The notes: generated from the letters alone by a model not told the origin. DNA of 64,000 nt from Pseudoxanthomonas indica (GCF_900167565.1 NZ_FUZV01000002.1:930001-994000), one strand, 5' to 3'; shown: positions 37,687 through 46,581, counted from the first letter of the stretch. Program-made: numbers and translations.

Positions 37687-38078
37687 GCGGCGGCGATGAC
37701 AGCACGAAGGATCGTCTGCGCGAGTTCACCGAATTCCGCCAGCGCATGAATGACCGCATCCTGGCCGAACCCAACCAGGTGGTGCGGCGCTTCTTCGCCC
37801 TGGATACGCAGACCTACCAGCCCGGCGCGCTGGATTTGAAGACCAAGGAATTGATGGGCCTGGTGGCCTCGATGGTGCTGCGTTGCGATGACTGCATCAG
37901 CTACCACGTGGCCCAGTGCAAGGACGCCGGGGTGAATCGCGACGAGTTCTTCGAAGCCTTTTCGGTGGGCCTGGTGGTGGGCGGCTCGATTGTCATCCCG
38001 CATCTGCGCCGGGCGGTGGATTTCCTGGACCAGTTGGAAGCCGGGCAGGCGGGCCAGCCGGCCGCGCACGAGCACTGA
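37683..38078 (+). CDS. Carboxymuconolactone decarboxylase-family (AhpD-like) protein
   Basis: This 131-residue all-helical protein contains the redox-type motif CDDC in VLRCDDCISYHVAQCKDAG. This CxxC-x3-H pattern fits AhpD-like thiol reductases rather than the lactone decarboxylase itself. Translational coupling to the glutaredoxin gene (ATGA overlap) supports a thiol-peroxide function. Its exact partner is unknown. Confidence 0.85.
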   Translation: MSGGDDSTKDRLREFTEFRQRMNDRILAEPNQVVRRFFALDTQTYQPGALDLKTKELMGLVASMVLRCDDCISYHVAQCKDAGVNRDEFFEAFSVGLVVGGSIVIPHLRRAVDFLDQLEAGQAGQPAAHEH

Positions 38079-38295
38079 AGGCCACGGCCGGCAGCCAGGC
38101 CGGCTGGCTGAAGCAGCGGGTCCGCACGACGGGCGGGCCCGCGCCAAGGCCCATCCAGGGCGGGATACGGGCTCATCCGACCAAGGTCCATTTGGGGGCT
38201 ACCGGCCCCTTCGGGCATAATTGCGCCACTCACCTCCCTCTGCGCCCCGCGTCCGGCTCCGGACCCACGGCGCCATCAGTTCGGAATTTCCAGCA

Positions 38296-39303
38296 ATGAC
38301 CCAGACGATTACGGTCATCCGCGGCGACGGTATCGGCCCGGAGATCATGGATGCGACCCTGTACGTGCTCGACGCCCTCAAAACGGGCCTGAGCTACGAA
38401 GACGCCGACGCCGGCATGGTGGCGCTCGAGAAGCATGGCGATCTGCTGCCGCAGGCCACGCTGGATTCGATCCGCAAGAACGGCGTGGCGCTCAAGAGCC
38501 CGCTGACCACGCCGGTGGGCGAGGGCTTCAGCTCGATCAACGTCGCCCTGCGTCGTCATTTCGATCTGTACGCCAACGTGCGTCCGGCCAAGTCCTTCCC
38601 CAACACCAAGTCGCGCTTCCCGGACGGCGTGGATCTGATCACCGTGCGCGAGAACACCGAAGGCGCCTACATCGGTGAAGGTCAGTCGATTTCCGACGAT
38701 GGCGAGACCGCGCTGCTGACCCAGAAGATCACCCGCAAGGGTTCCGAGCGCATCGTGCGCTACGCCTTCGAGCTGGCCCGCAAGACCGGCCGCAAGAAGG
38801 TCACGGTGGTGCACAAGGCCAACATCCTGAAGTCCACCTCGGGTCTGTTCCTGAAGGTCGCGCGCGAAGTGGCCGCGCTGTATCCGGACATCCAGTGCAA
38901 CGAAATGATCGTTGACAACACCTGCATGCAGTTGGTGATGCGTCCGGAGCAGTTCGACATCATCGTCACCACCAACCTGTTCGGCGACATCATCTCCGAC
39001 CTCTGCGCCGGCCTGGTCGGCGGCCTGGGCCTGGCCCCGGGTGCCAACATCGGCGTGGACGCGGCGATCTTCGAAGCCGTGCATGGCTCGGCGCCGGACA
39101 TCGCCGGCAAGGGCGTGGCCAATCCTTGCGCACTGCTGCTGGGCGCGGCGCAGATGCTGGATCACCTGGGCCAGCCGGACAAGGCCGAGCGCCTGCGTGC
39201 GGCGATCATCGCAACCCTGGAAGCCAAGGATTCGCTGACCCCGGACCTGGGCGGTAGCGGCAACACCATGAGCTTTGCCAAGGCCATTGCCAGCCGCGTC
39301 TGA
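38296..39303 (+). CDS. Isocitrate dehydrogenase, NAD-type
   Basis: This is a 335-residue decarboxylating dehydrogenase of the isocitrate/isopropylmalate family. Substrate-site elements are TVRENTEGAYIGEG and the Arg in NVRPAKSFP. Metal-binding Asp residues appear in VDNTCMQLV and LFGDIISDLCAG. The nucleotide region has EAVHGSAPDIAGKG. Its short length and the motifs fit the homo-oligomeric NAD-dependent enzyme found in Xanthomonadaceae rather than E. coli-type NADP Icd. An NADP preference cannot be ruled out by eye. A terminator follows. Confidence 0.88.
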   Translation: MTQTITVIRGDGIGPEIMDATLYVLDALKTGLSYEDADAGMVALEKHGDLLPQATLDSIRKNGVALKSPLTTPVGEGFSSINVALRRHFDLYANVRPAKSFPNTKSRFPDGVDLITVRENTEGAYIGEGQSISDDGETALLTQKITRKGSERIVRYAFELARKTGRKKVTVVHKANILKSTSGLFLKVAREVAALYPDIQCNEMIVDNTCMQLVMRPEQFDIIVTTNLFGDIISDLCAGLVGGLGLAPGANIGVDAAIFEAVHGSAPDIAGKGVANPCALLLGAAQMLDHLGQPDKAERLRAAIIATLEAKDSLTPDLGGSGNTMSFAKAIASRV

Positions 39304-39330
39304 GCCCATCGCCCAGCCGCGCACACAAGG

Positions 39331-39355
39331 ACGGGACGCTCAGCGTCCCGTTTTT
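39331..39355 (+). terminator. Rho-independent terminator of the isocitrate dehydrogenase gene
   Basis: CGGGACG and CGTCCCG form a stem around CTCAG and are followed by five T. Confidence 0.85.
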
Positions 39356-39441
39356 GTTGGGGTGCATCCCATGGATGAGCTTGGCCTGCGGGCCCGGGAC
39401 GGCGAAAATCACGCCCGTTCTCCCTCCGCACGGCCCCCACG

Positions 39442-40764
39442 ATGTCCGCCCGTCCCAGCGCGATTGCGCTGACTCCCTTGTTGCTGTTCCTGGCGATCTT
39501 CTTTGGCGCCGGCCTGTACTACACCGCCCAGGGCGACGCCATGGGCTTCTACCAGCTGCATGCACCGGTGGCGATCCTGCCCGCGCTGGCGCTGGGCCTG
39601 TGGATCGCCCACCGCCGCGGCGCGCGCGCGATGGACACGCTGCTGCACGGTATGGGCGACGCCAACATCATCCTGATGTGTTTGATCTTCCTGCTGGCCG
39701 GCGCGTTCGCCACGGTGACCAAGCAGATCGGCGCGGTGGATGCGGTGGTGGCGCTGGGTGTGGGCGCGTTGCCGCCGGCGTTGATCCTGCCGGGGTTGTT
39801 CCTGGTGGCGGGATTCCTGTCGCTGGCGGTGGGCACTTCGATGGGTACGATTGCCGCGGTGACGCCAATTGCGTTGGGCGTGTCCGATGCCGCCGGCATC
39901 GATCGCGCGCTGGTGGTGGGTGCGGTGATCGGCGGCGCCACCTTTGGCGACAACCTGTCGGTGATCTCCGACACCGCGATTGCCGCCGCACGCACGCAGG
40001 GTTGCAGCGTGCGCGAGAAATTCCGCGAGAACGTCAAGATTGCCTTGCCCGCCGCCTTGCTGACGCTGGTGGTGCTGGGCGTAGTGGGTGATGCCTCACC
40101 GGTGACGGCCAGCGAAGGCGCCTCGCCCTGGCTGGTGCTGCCCTATCTGTTGGTGCTGGTGTTGGCGGTGATGGGCCTGGATGTGCTGGTGGTGTTGAGC
40201 ATCGGGCTGGTGGTGGCGGGGCTGTTCGGCTTTTTCCTCGGCGATCAGGACTACTCGCTGTCAGTCTTCACCAACGATGTGTACGCCGGTTTCGAGAGCG
40301 TGGTCGAAATTACCCTGCTGGCTTTGTTCATCGGCGGCCTGGGCGCGCTGATCAAGGCCAGCGGCGGCTTGAACTGGCTGGCCGCGCAGATTTCGCGCAT
40401 CGCCCGTGGCAACACCGGCCGGCGCACCGGCGAGTGGAGCGTCGCGGCGCTCGCCGCCGTCACCGATGTGTTCACCGCCAACAACACCGTGGCGATCCTG
40501 ATCAGCGGCAGCGTGGCGCGCGATATCGCCGAGCGCCATGACGTGCCGCCGGCACGTGCGGCGAGCCTGCTGGATATCTTCGTGTGCAGCGTGCAGAGCC
40601 TGTTGCCGTATGGCGCGCAGATTCTGCTGGCGGCCTCGCTGGCCGGTCTGTCGCCGCTGGCGCTGATTGGCAAGGCGCACTACTGCTGGCTGCTGGTGGC
40701 GGTGACGATCCTGTTCATGCTGTGGCCGTCGCGGCGGCGCGTCGCGCAAGTCGCAGCACGATAA
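39442..40764 (+). CDS. NhaC-family Na+/H+ antiporter-like membrane protein
   Basis: This 440-residue polytopic membrane protein has about 10-12 TM segments. The motif GVIGGATFGDNLSVISDTAIAAA (in pieces GGATFGDNLS and ISDTAIAA) is characteristic of NhaC-like antiporters, and VFTANNTVAILISG lies in the second half. It should exchange protons for sodium or an organic ion. No ribosome site is evident ahead of ATG 39442. The ion or substrate is not certain. Confidence 0.85.
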   Translation: MSARPSAIALTPLLLFLAIFFGAGLYYTAQGDAMGFYQLHAPVAILPALALGLWIAHRRGARAMDTLLHGMGDANIILMCLIFLLAGAFATVTKQIGAVDAVVALGVGALPPALILPGLFLVAGFLSLAVGTSMGTIAAVTPIALGVSDAAGIDRALVVGAVIGGATFGDNLSVISDTAIAAARTQGCSVREKFRENVKIALPAALLTLVVLGVVGDASPVTASEGASPWLVLPYLLVLVLAVMGLDVLVVLSIGLVVAGLFGFFLGDQDYSLSVFTNDVYAGFESVVEITLLALFIGGLGALIKASGGLNWLAAQISRIARGNTGRRTGEWSVAALAAVTDVFTANNTVAILISGSVARDIAERHDVPPARAASLLDIFVCSVQSLLPYGAQILLAASLAGLSPLALIGKAHYCWLLVAVTILFMLWPSRRRVAQVAAR

Positions 40765-40796
40765 AAAAAGGGGCGCCAGTGGCGCCCCTTTTTTGT
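40764..40796. terminator. Bidirectional terminator between convergent genes
   Basis: A-run, then GGGGCGCC-AGT-GGCGCCCC, then T-run; it can end both the plus-strand antiporter and the minus-strand BAX-inhibitor-like transcripts. Confidence 0.92.
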
Positions 40797-40814
40797 TTTC
40801 GGTCCGAGCAGCGC

Positions 40815-41576
40815 TCAGTTGCGCGATTGCAACTTGGCCAGCAGGCGCAGGAACTCCAGGTACAGCCACACCAGCGTGACCATCAGGCCAAAGGCGCCGT
40901 ACCACTCCATGTACTTGGGCGCGCCCTGTTCGACGCCGGACTCGATGAAGTCGAAATCCAGCACCAGGTTCAGCGCCGCAATCACCACCACGAACAGGCT
41001 GAAGCCGATGCCGATCAGGCCCGACTCGTGGATGTACGGGATGTTGATGTTGAAGAAGCCCAGCACGATCGTGGCCAGGTAGATCAGCGCGATGCCGCCG
41101 GTGGCTGCGGCCACGCCCAGCTTGAAGTTCTCGGTCGCCTTGATCCAGCCGCTGCGATAGGCCATCAGCAACGCGAACAGCGTGCCGAAGGTCAGCAGCA
41201 CCGCCTGCATCACGATGCCCGGGAAGCGCGCGTTGAACATCGCCGAGATGCCGCCCAGGAACAGGCCTTCAGCCAGCGCGTACATCGGCGCCGTCACCGG
41301 CGACCAGGCCGGCTTGAAGGCCGTGACCATCGCCAGGATGAAGCCGACAATCAGGCCACCCCACAGGAAAATGGCGCCGCCGGGAGCCAGCGTGCCGTCC
41401 GCGGCCAACGCCGCGTTCCAGCTGTAGGTGGCGGTCATCACGCAGAGCAACAACAGGATGCCGGTCTTGTTGACCGTGCCGTTCAAGGTCATCGCACCCG
41501 CGTCGCGGGTGACGACCGAGCCGCTGCCCAAGTCGAGGAAAGTGGATTCTTTCAGTACCGGATTGCCGCTGCGCAT
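40815..41576 (-). CDS. BAX inhibitor-1/YccA-YbhL family membrane protein
   Basis: This is a 253-residue protein with seven hydrophobic segments, of the Bax inhibitor-1 family. The stretch MTLNGTVNKTGILLLLCVMTATYSW opens TM1, and ALNLVLDFDFIESGVEQGAP carries the acidic residues conserved near the last helices. Family members act as ion channels or stress-related membrane proteins; bacterial roles are unclear. Length and the MRSGNPVL start fit the Xanthomonas form. A G-rich run precedes ATG 41576. Confidence 0.88.
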   Translation of the reverse strand: MRSGNPVLKESTFLDLGSGSVVTRDAGAMTLNGTVNKTGILLLLCVMTATYSWNAALAADGTLAPGGAIFLWGGLIVGFILAMVTAFKPAWSPVTAPMYALAEGLFLGGISAMFNARFPGIVMQAVLLTFGTLFALLMAYRSGWIKATENFKLGVAAATGGIALIYLATIVLGFFNINIPYIHESGLIGIGFSLFVVVIAALNLVLDFDFIESGVEQGAPKYMEWYGAFGLMVTLVWLYLEFLRLLAKLQSRN

Positions 41577-41674
41577 GGGTCCCCCATAGTGAATGGACGT
41601 AATGTCCCGTCCGTCGAGCATAGCGGAAGCCGGGCCGCTACACGCGCCGCCGAAGCCGGCGATGCACGCGGCGT

Positions 41675-41703
41675 TTGACAGAAAGGCCGCAGATTCCGAC
41701 AAT
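41675..41703 (+). promoter_or_regulatory. Sigma70 promoter of the tRNA-Pro-Arg-His-Lys operon
   Basis: A perfect -35 box TTGACA (41675-41680) is separated by 17 bases from GACAAT (41698-41703). The first tRNA begins at 41751. Confidence 0.75.
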
Positions 41704-41750
41704 ACGCGGCCTTGTCGACGTGCAGTCAGGCGGCGACGCCGGGCCCTCGT

Positions 41751-41827
41751 CGGGGTATAGCGCAGTCTGGTAGCGCATCTGCTTTGGGAGCAGAGGGTCG
41801 GGGGTTCGAATCCCTCTACCCCGACCA
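41751..41827 (+). tRNA. tRNA-Pro(TGG)
   Basis: A 77-base cloverleaf with encoded CCA. The acceptor CGGGGTA pairs with TACCCCG. The anticodon stem TCTGC/GCAGA encloses loop TTTGGGA, so the anticodon is TGG. It is the first of four tRNAs transcribed together. Confidence 0.96.
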
Positions 41828-41871
41828 GTCTGGTGAATCCCGACGAGCGGGATGCGAGAATCCGGTCCTGG

Positions 41872-41948
41872 GCGCCCGTAGCTCAACCGGATAGAGCACC
41901 GGCCTTCTAAGCCGGCGGTTACAGGTTCGAGTCCTGTCGGGCGCGCCA
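41872..41948 (+). tRNA. tRNA-Arg(TCT)
   Basis: A 77-base cloverleaf with acceptor GCGCCCG/CGGGCGC, discriminator G and encoded CCA. The anticodon loop CTTCTAA gives anticodon TCT, reading AGA/AGG. Confidence 0.96.
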
Positions 41949-41986
41949 ATCCCAACGGCGCACGCGTCAGGCAACAGGTTTCAGTG

Positions 41987-42063
41987 GTGGCTGTAGCTCA
42001 GCTGGTTAGAGTACTGGATTGTGATTCCAGATGTCGGGGGTTCGAGTCCCCTCAGCCACCCCA
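41987..42063 (+). tRNA. tRNA-His(GTG)
   Basis: The acceptor GTGGCTG/CAGCCAC, discriminator C and CCA are visible, and the anticodon GTG sits in loop TTGTGAT. The G at 41986 is the encoded extra -1 guanine expected of bacterial tRNA-His. Confidence 0.96.
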
Positions 42064-42137
42064 CTGATTCAGACGTCGCGCCAGCGACCGTTTGTCAGAG
42101 CAAGAAGATGCGGGTACACTACGCATCCTGTTTTTCA

Positions 42138-42213
42138 GGGCCGTTAGCTCAGTTGGTAGAGCAGTTGACTCTTAATCAATAGGTCCAAGGTTCGAATCCT
42201 TGACGGCCCACCA
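42138..42213 (+). tRNA. tRNA-Lys(CTT)
   Basis: A 76-base cloverleaf with acceptor GGGCCGT/ACGGCCC, discriminator A and CCA. The loop CTCTTAA gives anticodon CTT. It is the last gene of the tRNA operon; a terminator follows within 10 bases. Confidence 0.95.
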
Positions 42214-42221
42214 AATCGAAA

Positions 42222-42250
42222 ACACCCGGACTTGTCCGGGTGTTTTTTTT
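42222..42250 (+). terminator. Rho-independent terminator of the tRNA operon
   Basis: ACACCCGGA and TCCGGGTGT form the stem around a 4-base loop, followed by eight or more T. Confidence 0.93.
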
Positions 42251-42382
42251 TGCGTCCGCTTGCAGGGCTCCCTCTGCGGCGTTGCTGCGTTGACGGTGTC
42301 GCCGACGTGCGCCCAGTATGGGCCCGGATCAGGGCGATGGGTTCGAGTGCACGGACCCGCCCACACCGTAGGAGGTACGATC

Positions 42383-42754
42383 ATGGAACTCGGCGCTTTC
42401 TCCGTCAGCCTGGCCGTCAAGGACATCGCGGTGTCCCGCGCGTTCTATGAAAAGCTCGGCTTCATCGAGTTTGGAGGCAACCAGGCGCAGGGCTGGTTGA
42501 TCCTCAAGAACGGATCCACGGTCATCGGCCTGTTCCAGGGCATGTTCGACAAGAACATCCTGACCTTCAATCCGGGCTGGGATCAGTCCGCCAGTCCGCT
42601 GGCTTCTTTCACCGATGTGCGTGACATCCAGCAGGCGTTGGAAGAGCAGGGCGTGGCGATTACCACCCGCGCCGATACGCAGACCTCGGGACCGGCGCAT
42701 CTGATCCTGGCGGATCCGGATGGCAACGTGATCATGCTGGATCAGCACATCTGA
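42383..42754 (+). CDS. VOC-family (glyoxalase-like) protein
   Basis: This is a 123-residue single VOC domain: an N-terminal beta-alpha-beta unit ([22 protein letters not shown]) and the C-terminal strand [16 protein letters not shown]. Such proteins use a metal site for dioxygenase, lyase or resistance reactions. A strong AGGAGGT lies 8 bases before ATG 42383. It sits alone after the tRNA operon. The substrate is unknown. Confidence 0.85.
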   Translation: MELGAFSVSLAVKDIAVSRAFYEKLGFIEFGGNQAQGWLILKNGSTVIGLFQGMFDKNILTFNPGWDQSASPLASFTDVRDIQQALEEQGVAITTRADTQTSGPAHLILADPDGNVIMLDQHI

Positions 42755-42796
42755 GTTCAGCGGCAGGCCCGACAGGCAAAGTCTGCTGGGTCCCTC

Positions 42797-43882
42797 TCAT
42801 CGTTCGGCGACGACAGCCGCTGGCCGCACCCGAGTCTCCAATACTTCCAACTGCGTCTTGACCATGATCGGATTGGGATCATGGCCGGTGCGCGGCATGC
42901 GGAAGAATTCCTTCTGCGGTGCGCTGATGCTGTCGAAGTAGGCCTGGGAAACATCCAGCGTGGTCACCGTGTCCTGCTCACCCTGCAGCAGATACACCGG
43001 CATGGCGAAGCGGGTGCCGAGGCGACGGATGTCCAGCTTCGGGCCCATGCCGTCGCCGGCCATGCCGACAAACTGCACGAACGAGAAATCCTCGCCGGCT
43101 TCGTAGTCCGCTTCGTATTGCGGCGTGTCGTAACCGGGCAGCGGCGACCACCACGATTTCGGCGCGGGTTCGATCAGCGTGGCTTCGAACTTGCGGCCAG
43201 CGCGGCGCAGGATGCCGAAGGCGCGGGGATTGGTCCACGGCGGCGGGCCGATCTTCTGCACACTCTCCACCGTTTCCGCATCGCCAGCCTGCTGCGCAAG
43301 ACCGAGCACACGCTGGTAGCTGGTGGCCACGTTGTCGGCGTAGCTGACCAGCTGCGCGGTGCCGACGTAGGCATGGAACAGCTCCGGCTCGGTCTGTGCC
43401 ATCTGCACGGCCAGCGCCGAACCCCAGGAGCCCCCCATCAGAATCAGCTTGTGCTTGCCCAGGTGCTGCTGGATATGGCGCGCGACTTCAATGCCATCGC
43501 TGGCCAGCAGCTCCAGGCTCAACGGCTGCTCACGAGTCTCCGGATTGGCGCCCCAGGTCTTGCCGCTGCCACGCTGATCCCATTGCACCAGGGTGAAATC
43601 TTTCGTCCAGTCGGCGTACACCGTGTGCGCGAACGGCGTATTCGGATTGCCCGGGCCGCCATGAACCATCAGCACCACCGGGTTGCGGCAATCCTGGCCT
43701 TCAATCGTCACCCACTGCCGGATGCCGCCGATGCTGACGAAGCCGGATTCGTCCACGGCGGCGCCGCTGTCCGGACACGCAAGGGGCGTTGCACCCCTGT
43801 CAGTGACGGTGGCGGCGTGCACCGCACCAGGCATAACGGCCAGCGACAACAGCGTGGCGAAGGCGAGCAGGCTTTTCTTCAT
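42797..43882 (-). CDS. Exported alpha/beta hydrolase, S33 proline-iminopeptidase-like
   Basis: This is a 361-residue hydrolase with a signal peptide (MKKSLLAFATLLSLAVMPGAVHAA). The oxyanion motif HGGPGNP, the DQRGSGKT motif and the nucleophile elbow GGSWGSAL are those of the proline iminopeptidase family. The acid is probably Asp in LLQGEQDTVT and the His is in RTGHDPN. It should act in the periplasm on N-terminal proline peptides or small esters. AGGA lies 5 bases before ATG 43882. Confidence 0.88.
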   Translation of the reverse strand: MKKSLLAFATLLSLAVMPGAVHAATVTDRGATPLACPDSGAAVDESGFVSIGGIRQWVTIEGQDCRNPVVLMVHGGPGNPNTPFAHTVYADWTKDFTLVQWDQRGSGKTWGANPETREQPLSLELLASDGIEVARHIQQHLGKHKLILMGGSWGSALAVQMAQTEPELFHAYVGTAQLVSYADNVATSYQRVLGLAQQAGDAETVESVQKIGPPPWTNPRAFGILRRAGRKFEATLIEPAPKSWWSPLPGYDTPQYEADYEAGEDFSFVQFVGMAGDGMGPKLDIRRLGTRFAMPVYLLQGEQDTVTTLDVSQAYFDSISAPQKEFFRMPRTGHDPNPIMVKTQLEVLETRVRPAAVVAER

Positions 43883-44116
43883 GGTCATCCTGATGGCGGT
43901 GCAGGGCGTCGGTTCAGAGCGACGCGAATCCGCGCAGCGTAGGGTCTTTGCCGAACGGAGGATAGATGCAAGCCACCGTGACGCCACTGCGCGCGCAACG
44001 AGCGCTGGCCGCTTTCATGACGCAGGCGGCGCGCACACGCTCTTCACTGCTGTCGCACTGCCTTCACTACGGTGTGTGTCTTATCGACGCATGCCCATTC
44101 GCGAGAGGAGCTTGCC

Positions 44117-45199
44117 ATGGCGCAAGTGCAACCACCGATCATCTATCGACCCGAGTACGAGCAAACGGAACTCGACGAGCAGCACGCCATTGACCAACTG
44201 ATCGAGGTGTTCTCCGGGATGGCGCGCACCGTGGCCGATCACGAAGGCCACGCGCATCGCGCCGTGCATGCCAAGGGACAGGCGTTGCTGCGTGGCTGGC
44301 TGGAGGTGGAAGCGAACTTGCCGGAAGAACTGGCGCAGGGTTTGTTTGCGCAGGCGGGCGGTTACGAGACCCTGATTCGATTGTGGTCGCCGCCAGCCGA
44401 GCAATTGCCTGATAACGTCTCCACGCCGCGCGCCATCGCCCTGAAAGTCATCGGCGTACAGGGGGAGCGCGTGGCCGGCGATGACGAAGCGCACACGCAG
44501 GATTTCCTGATGGTCAACGGACCGGCGTTCTCCGCGCCAGGCCCCGCCGGATTCGTCCGCTCGGCCAAGTTGCTGGCTGCCACCACCGAGAAGATGCCGC
44601 GCACAAAACGCGTCATCTCGGCCACGCTGCGCGGCACCGAAGCGGCGCTGGAAGCACTGGGCGGCGAGAGCGGCAAACTCAAGGGCCTGGGCGGTGAGCC
44701 GCAGCATCATCCGCTGGGCGAGACGTTCTTCACCCAGGTACCGTTTCTCTACGGTCCCTATATGGCCAAGTTTTCCCTGGCGCCCCTGTCGCCCGCGCTG
44801 CTGGCGCTGCGCGATCAGCACCTGGCTTCCACGCCCGAAGCGCAGCGCGAAGCGATCACCGAATTTTTCTCGACCCTCGATGCGCCAGCCGAGTGGGAGC
44901 TGCGCGTGCAACTGTGCCGCAACCTGGAACGCATGCCGATTGAAGACGCCTCGGTGCCGTGGCCGGAACAGGACAGTCCGTGGCAGACGGTGGCGCGACT
45001 GTCGATTCCCACCCAGACCGGCTGGGACGGTCACGCCAGCGAAGTGCAGGAAGACAGCCTGGCCTTCGCCCCGTGGCATGCGCTGGCGGCGCATCGCCCG
45101 TTGGGTGCGGTCAATCGTGCACGTCGCCAGGTGATGGCCGCCTCGCGCGAATTCCGATCCGGCTTCAATGGCTGTCCGATTCGCGAGCCGGGACGCTGA
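44117..45199 (+). CDS. Catalase-family protein
   Basis: This 360-residue protein is related to heme catalases but shorter. The distal His region reads HRAVHAKGQALLRGW (catalase HAKG) and the distal Asn is in FLMVNGPAFSAP. The C-terminus PWHALAAHRPLGAVNRARRQV matches catalase-like peroxidases rather than the canonical helix carrying the proximal Tyr ligand (RxxxY). AGGAG lies 6-7 bases before ATG 44117. It has no signal peptide. Peroxide or lipid-peroxide metabolism is plausible, but catalase activity is not certain. Confidence 0.82.
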   Translation: MAQVQPPIIYRPEYEQTELDEQHAIDQLIEVFSGMARTVADHEGHAHRAVHAKGQALLRGWLEVEANLPEELAQGLFAQAGGYETLIRLWSPPAEQLPDNVSTPRAIALKVIGVQGERVAGDDEAHTQDFLMVNGPAFSAPGPAGFVRSAKLLAATTEKMPRTKRVISATLRGTEAALEALGGESGKLKGLGGEPQHHPLGETFFTQVPFLYGPYMAKFSLAPLSPALLALRDQHLASTPEAQREAITEFFSTLDAPAEWELRVQLCRNLERMPIEDASVPWPEQDSPWQTVARLSIPTQTGWDGHASEVQEDSLAFAPWHALAAHRPLGAVNRARRQVMAASREFRSGFNGCPIREPGR

Positions 45200-45219
45200 G
45201 GCGTGCGTTGCCCGTCGCC

Positions 45220-45441
45220 TCAGTTCGTCGCTGAGGTATGCCGGTTGCGTCGCCCCAGGTAGGGCAGGGCGAACAGATACAGACCCGTCACCAGCAACAG
45301 GCCCAGTGGCAGCAGGGTGAACAGGCCCACGTACAGGGCGATCGACTCCCTGCCCATCACCACGAAGTTGGCGATCACGCAGACGGTGAAGGTGATCGAC
45401 ATCCAGCGGTGGAACTGGCGGATGGCCGACGGCGCGCTCAT
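45220..45441 (-). CDS. Small two-TM membrane protein
   Basis: This 73-residue protein has two hydrophobic segments at about residues 14-30 (MSITFTVCVIANFVVMG) and 36-60 (ALYVGLFTLLPLGLLLVTGLYLF), with a basic tail (LGRRNRH). Its ATG overlaps the stop of the VOC gene by 4 bases. It is the last gene of an AraC-VOC-membrane protein operon. No family function is known to me. Confidence 0.7.
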   Translation of the reverse strand: MSAPSAIRQFHRWMSITFTVCVIANFVVMGRESIALYVGLFTLLPLGLLLVTGLYLFALPYLGRRNRHTSATN

Positions 45442-45863
45442 GCGCCGGCTCCGCCGCGGCGCGACTCGATCATCTTCCAGCCATTGCCCGACGGGTCGCG
45501 GAAATTGGCATCGACATTGCCGTAGCGCTCTTCCGGCGGTTGGGTGAACTCCACGCCGGCGGCCTGCATGCGCGCGTAGCTGGCGCGGCAGTCGTCCACG
45601 TTGAGGATCAGCGGCGGCATCGCGCCCTTGGCGACAATTTCGCGGACCGTCTGTGCGGTGGCTTCATCCAGCACCGGCGCCTGCGGCTTGAACAGGCCCA
45701 ACTGGAACGAAGGTTGATCCGGATGCTGCACGGTCAGCCAGCGGTAGTCGCCGCCGCCGCTCACGTCGGTGTGCACGCGGAAGCCCAGCTTGTCCACGTA
45801 AAACGCCAGCGCTTCATCCTGATCGCGCACGTACAGACCCACTACGCCTACGCCCTGACTCAT
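45438..45863 (-). CDS. VOC-family protein in AraC operon
   Basis: This is a 141-residue VOC domain (VGVVGLYVRDQDEALAFYVDKLGF at the start; NVDANFRDPSGNGWKMIE at the end), resembling extradiol-dioxygenase-like and resistance proteins. GGAGG lies 7 bases before ATG 45863. It overlaps the upstream AraC regulator stop by 4 bases and the downstream membrane gene by 4 bases, so all three are translated in series. The substrate is unknown. Confidence 0.86.
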   Translation of the reverse strand: MSQGVGVVGLYVRDQDEALAFYVDKLGFRVHTDVSGGGDYRWLTVQHPDQPSFQLGLFKPQAPVLDEATAQTVREIVAKGAMPPLILNVDDCRASYARMQAAGVEFTQPPEERYGNVDANFRDPSGNGWKMIESRRGGAGA

Positions 45864-46378
45864 GTGATGTCCTCCGGTTCGAATGTGGGCGACTTTGTAG
45901 CATCGGCCTGGCGGCGCCGCTTCTCCGAAACTGCGATGGTCAGATCCGGGCGATGCGCGGCCTTGGCGAAACACGGCGGCATGCCGCGTTGCTGGCGGGC
46001 GATCTGTTCGCGCGCGCGCAGCTCGCCCGGGCTTTCTCCGGTGATATCGCGGAAGGTGCGGCCGAAGGTGCCCAGGCTGTTCCAGCCCGTTTGCAGGGCG
46101 ATGTCCAGGATGGGCTGCTCGCTGTCGCGCAGCAGGGTCTTGGCCCGCTCGATCCGTCGGGTCAGCAGGTAGCGGTGGGGCGGCAGGCCGAAGGCGTCCT
46201 TGAACGAGCGCGCGAAGTGGGCCGCGGACACATGGCTGACCTGGGCCAGCCGTTGCACGGGCCAGTCCTCGTGGGAGGCGGCGTCCATCCGATCCTTGGC
46301 GCGCAGCAGGCGGCGCAGCAGCTCCGGGTCTTGCCGGGGGCCGGGCGTGCGCGCTGGCTTGCCGTCGTTGGCTGGCAT
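45860..46378 (-). CDS. AraC-family transcriptional regulator (DNA-binding domain only)
   Basis: This is a 172-residue protein in which the two helix-turn-helix motifs of the AraC/XylS domain lie near the N-terminus (VQRLAQVSHVSAAHFARSFKD, and ILDIALQTGWNSLGTFGRTFRD). It lacks a separate ligand-binding N-domain; the C-terminal ~60 residues are basic and low complexity. It heads the operon with the VOC protein and probably controls it. Confidence 0.88.
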   Translation of the reverse strand: MPANDGKPARTPGPRQDPELLRRLLRAKDRMDAASHEDWPVQRLAQVSHVSAAHFARSFKDAFGLPPHRYLLTRRIERAKTLLRDSEQPILDIALQTGWNSLGTFGRTFRDITGESPGELRAREQIARQQRGMPPCFAKAAHRPDLTIAVSEKRRRQADATKSPTFEPEDIT

Positions 46379-46495
46379 CGGGGGAACGTGGATTCGGGGA
46401 TCGGCCGCACGATACCGCAGGCGTCGGCCAATGCGCCCCCGCTGCGCCCGGGAGGCGCCGTCGGCGGGTTTGCCGCGTTAGAATGCGCGCGCCTT

Positions 46496-46581
46496 GCGAA
46501 AGTGGCGGAATTGGTAGACGCACTGGATTTAGGTTCCAGCGGGTAACCCCCGTGCGGGTTCGAGTCCCGCCTTTCGCACCA
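46496..46581 (+). tRNA. tRNA-Leu(TAG)
   Basis: An 86-base class II tRNA with acceptor GCGAAAG/CTTTCGC, long variable arm (GCGGGTAACCCCCGT) and encoded CCA. The loop TTTAGGT gives anticodon TAG. A TAGAAT hexamer 12 bases upstream may be its -10 box. Confidence 0.95.

Noticed and set aside
42383..45863. The two VOC genes (42383-42754 and 45438-45863) as a duplication
   Set aside because: The proteins are similar only in fold; they differ in length, motif detail and operon setting.
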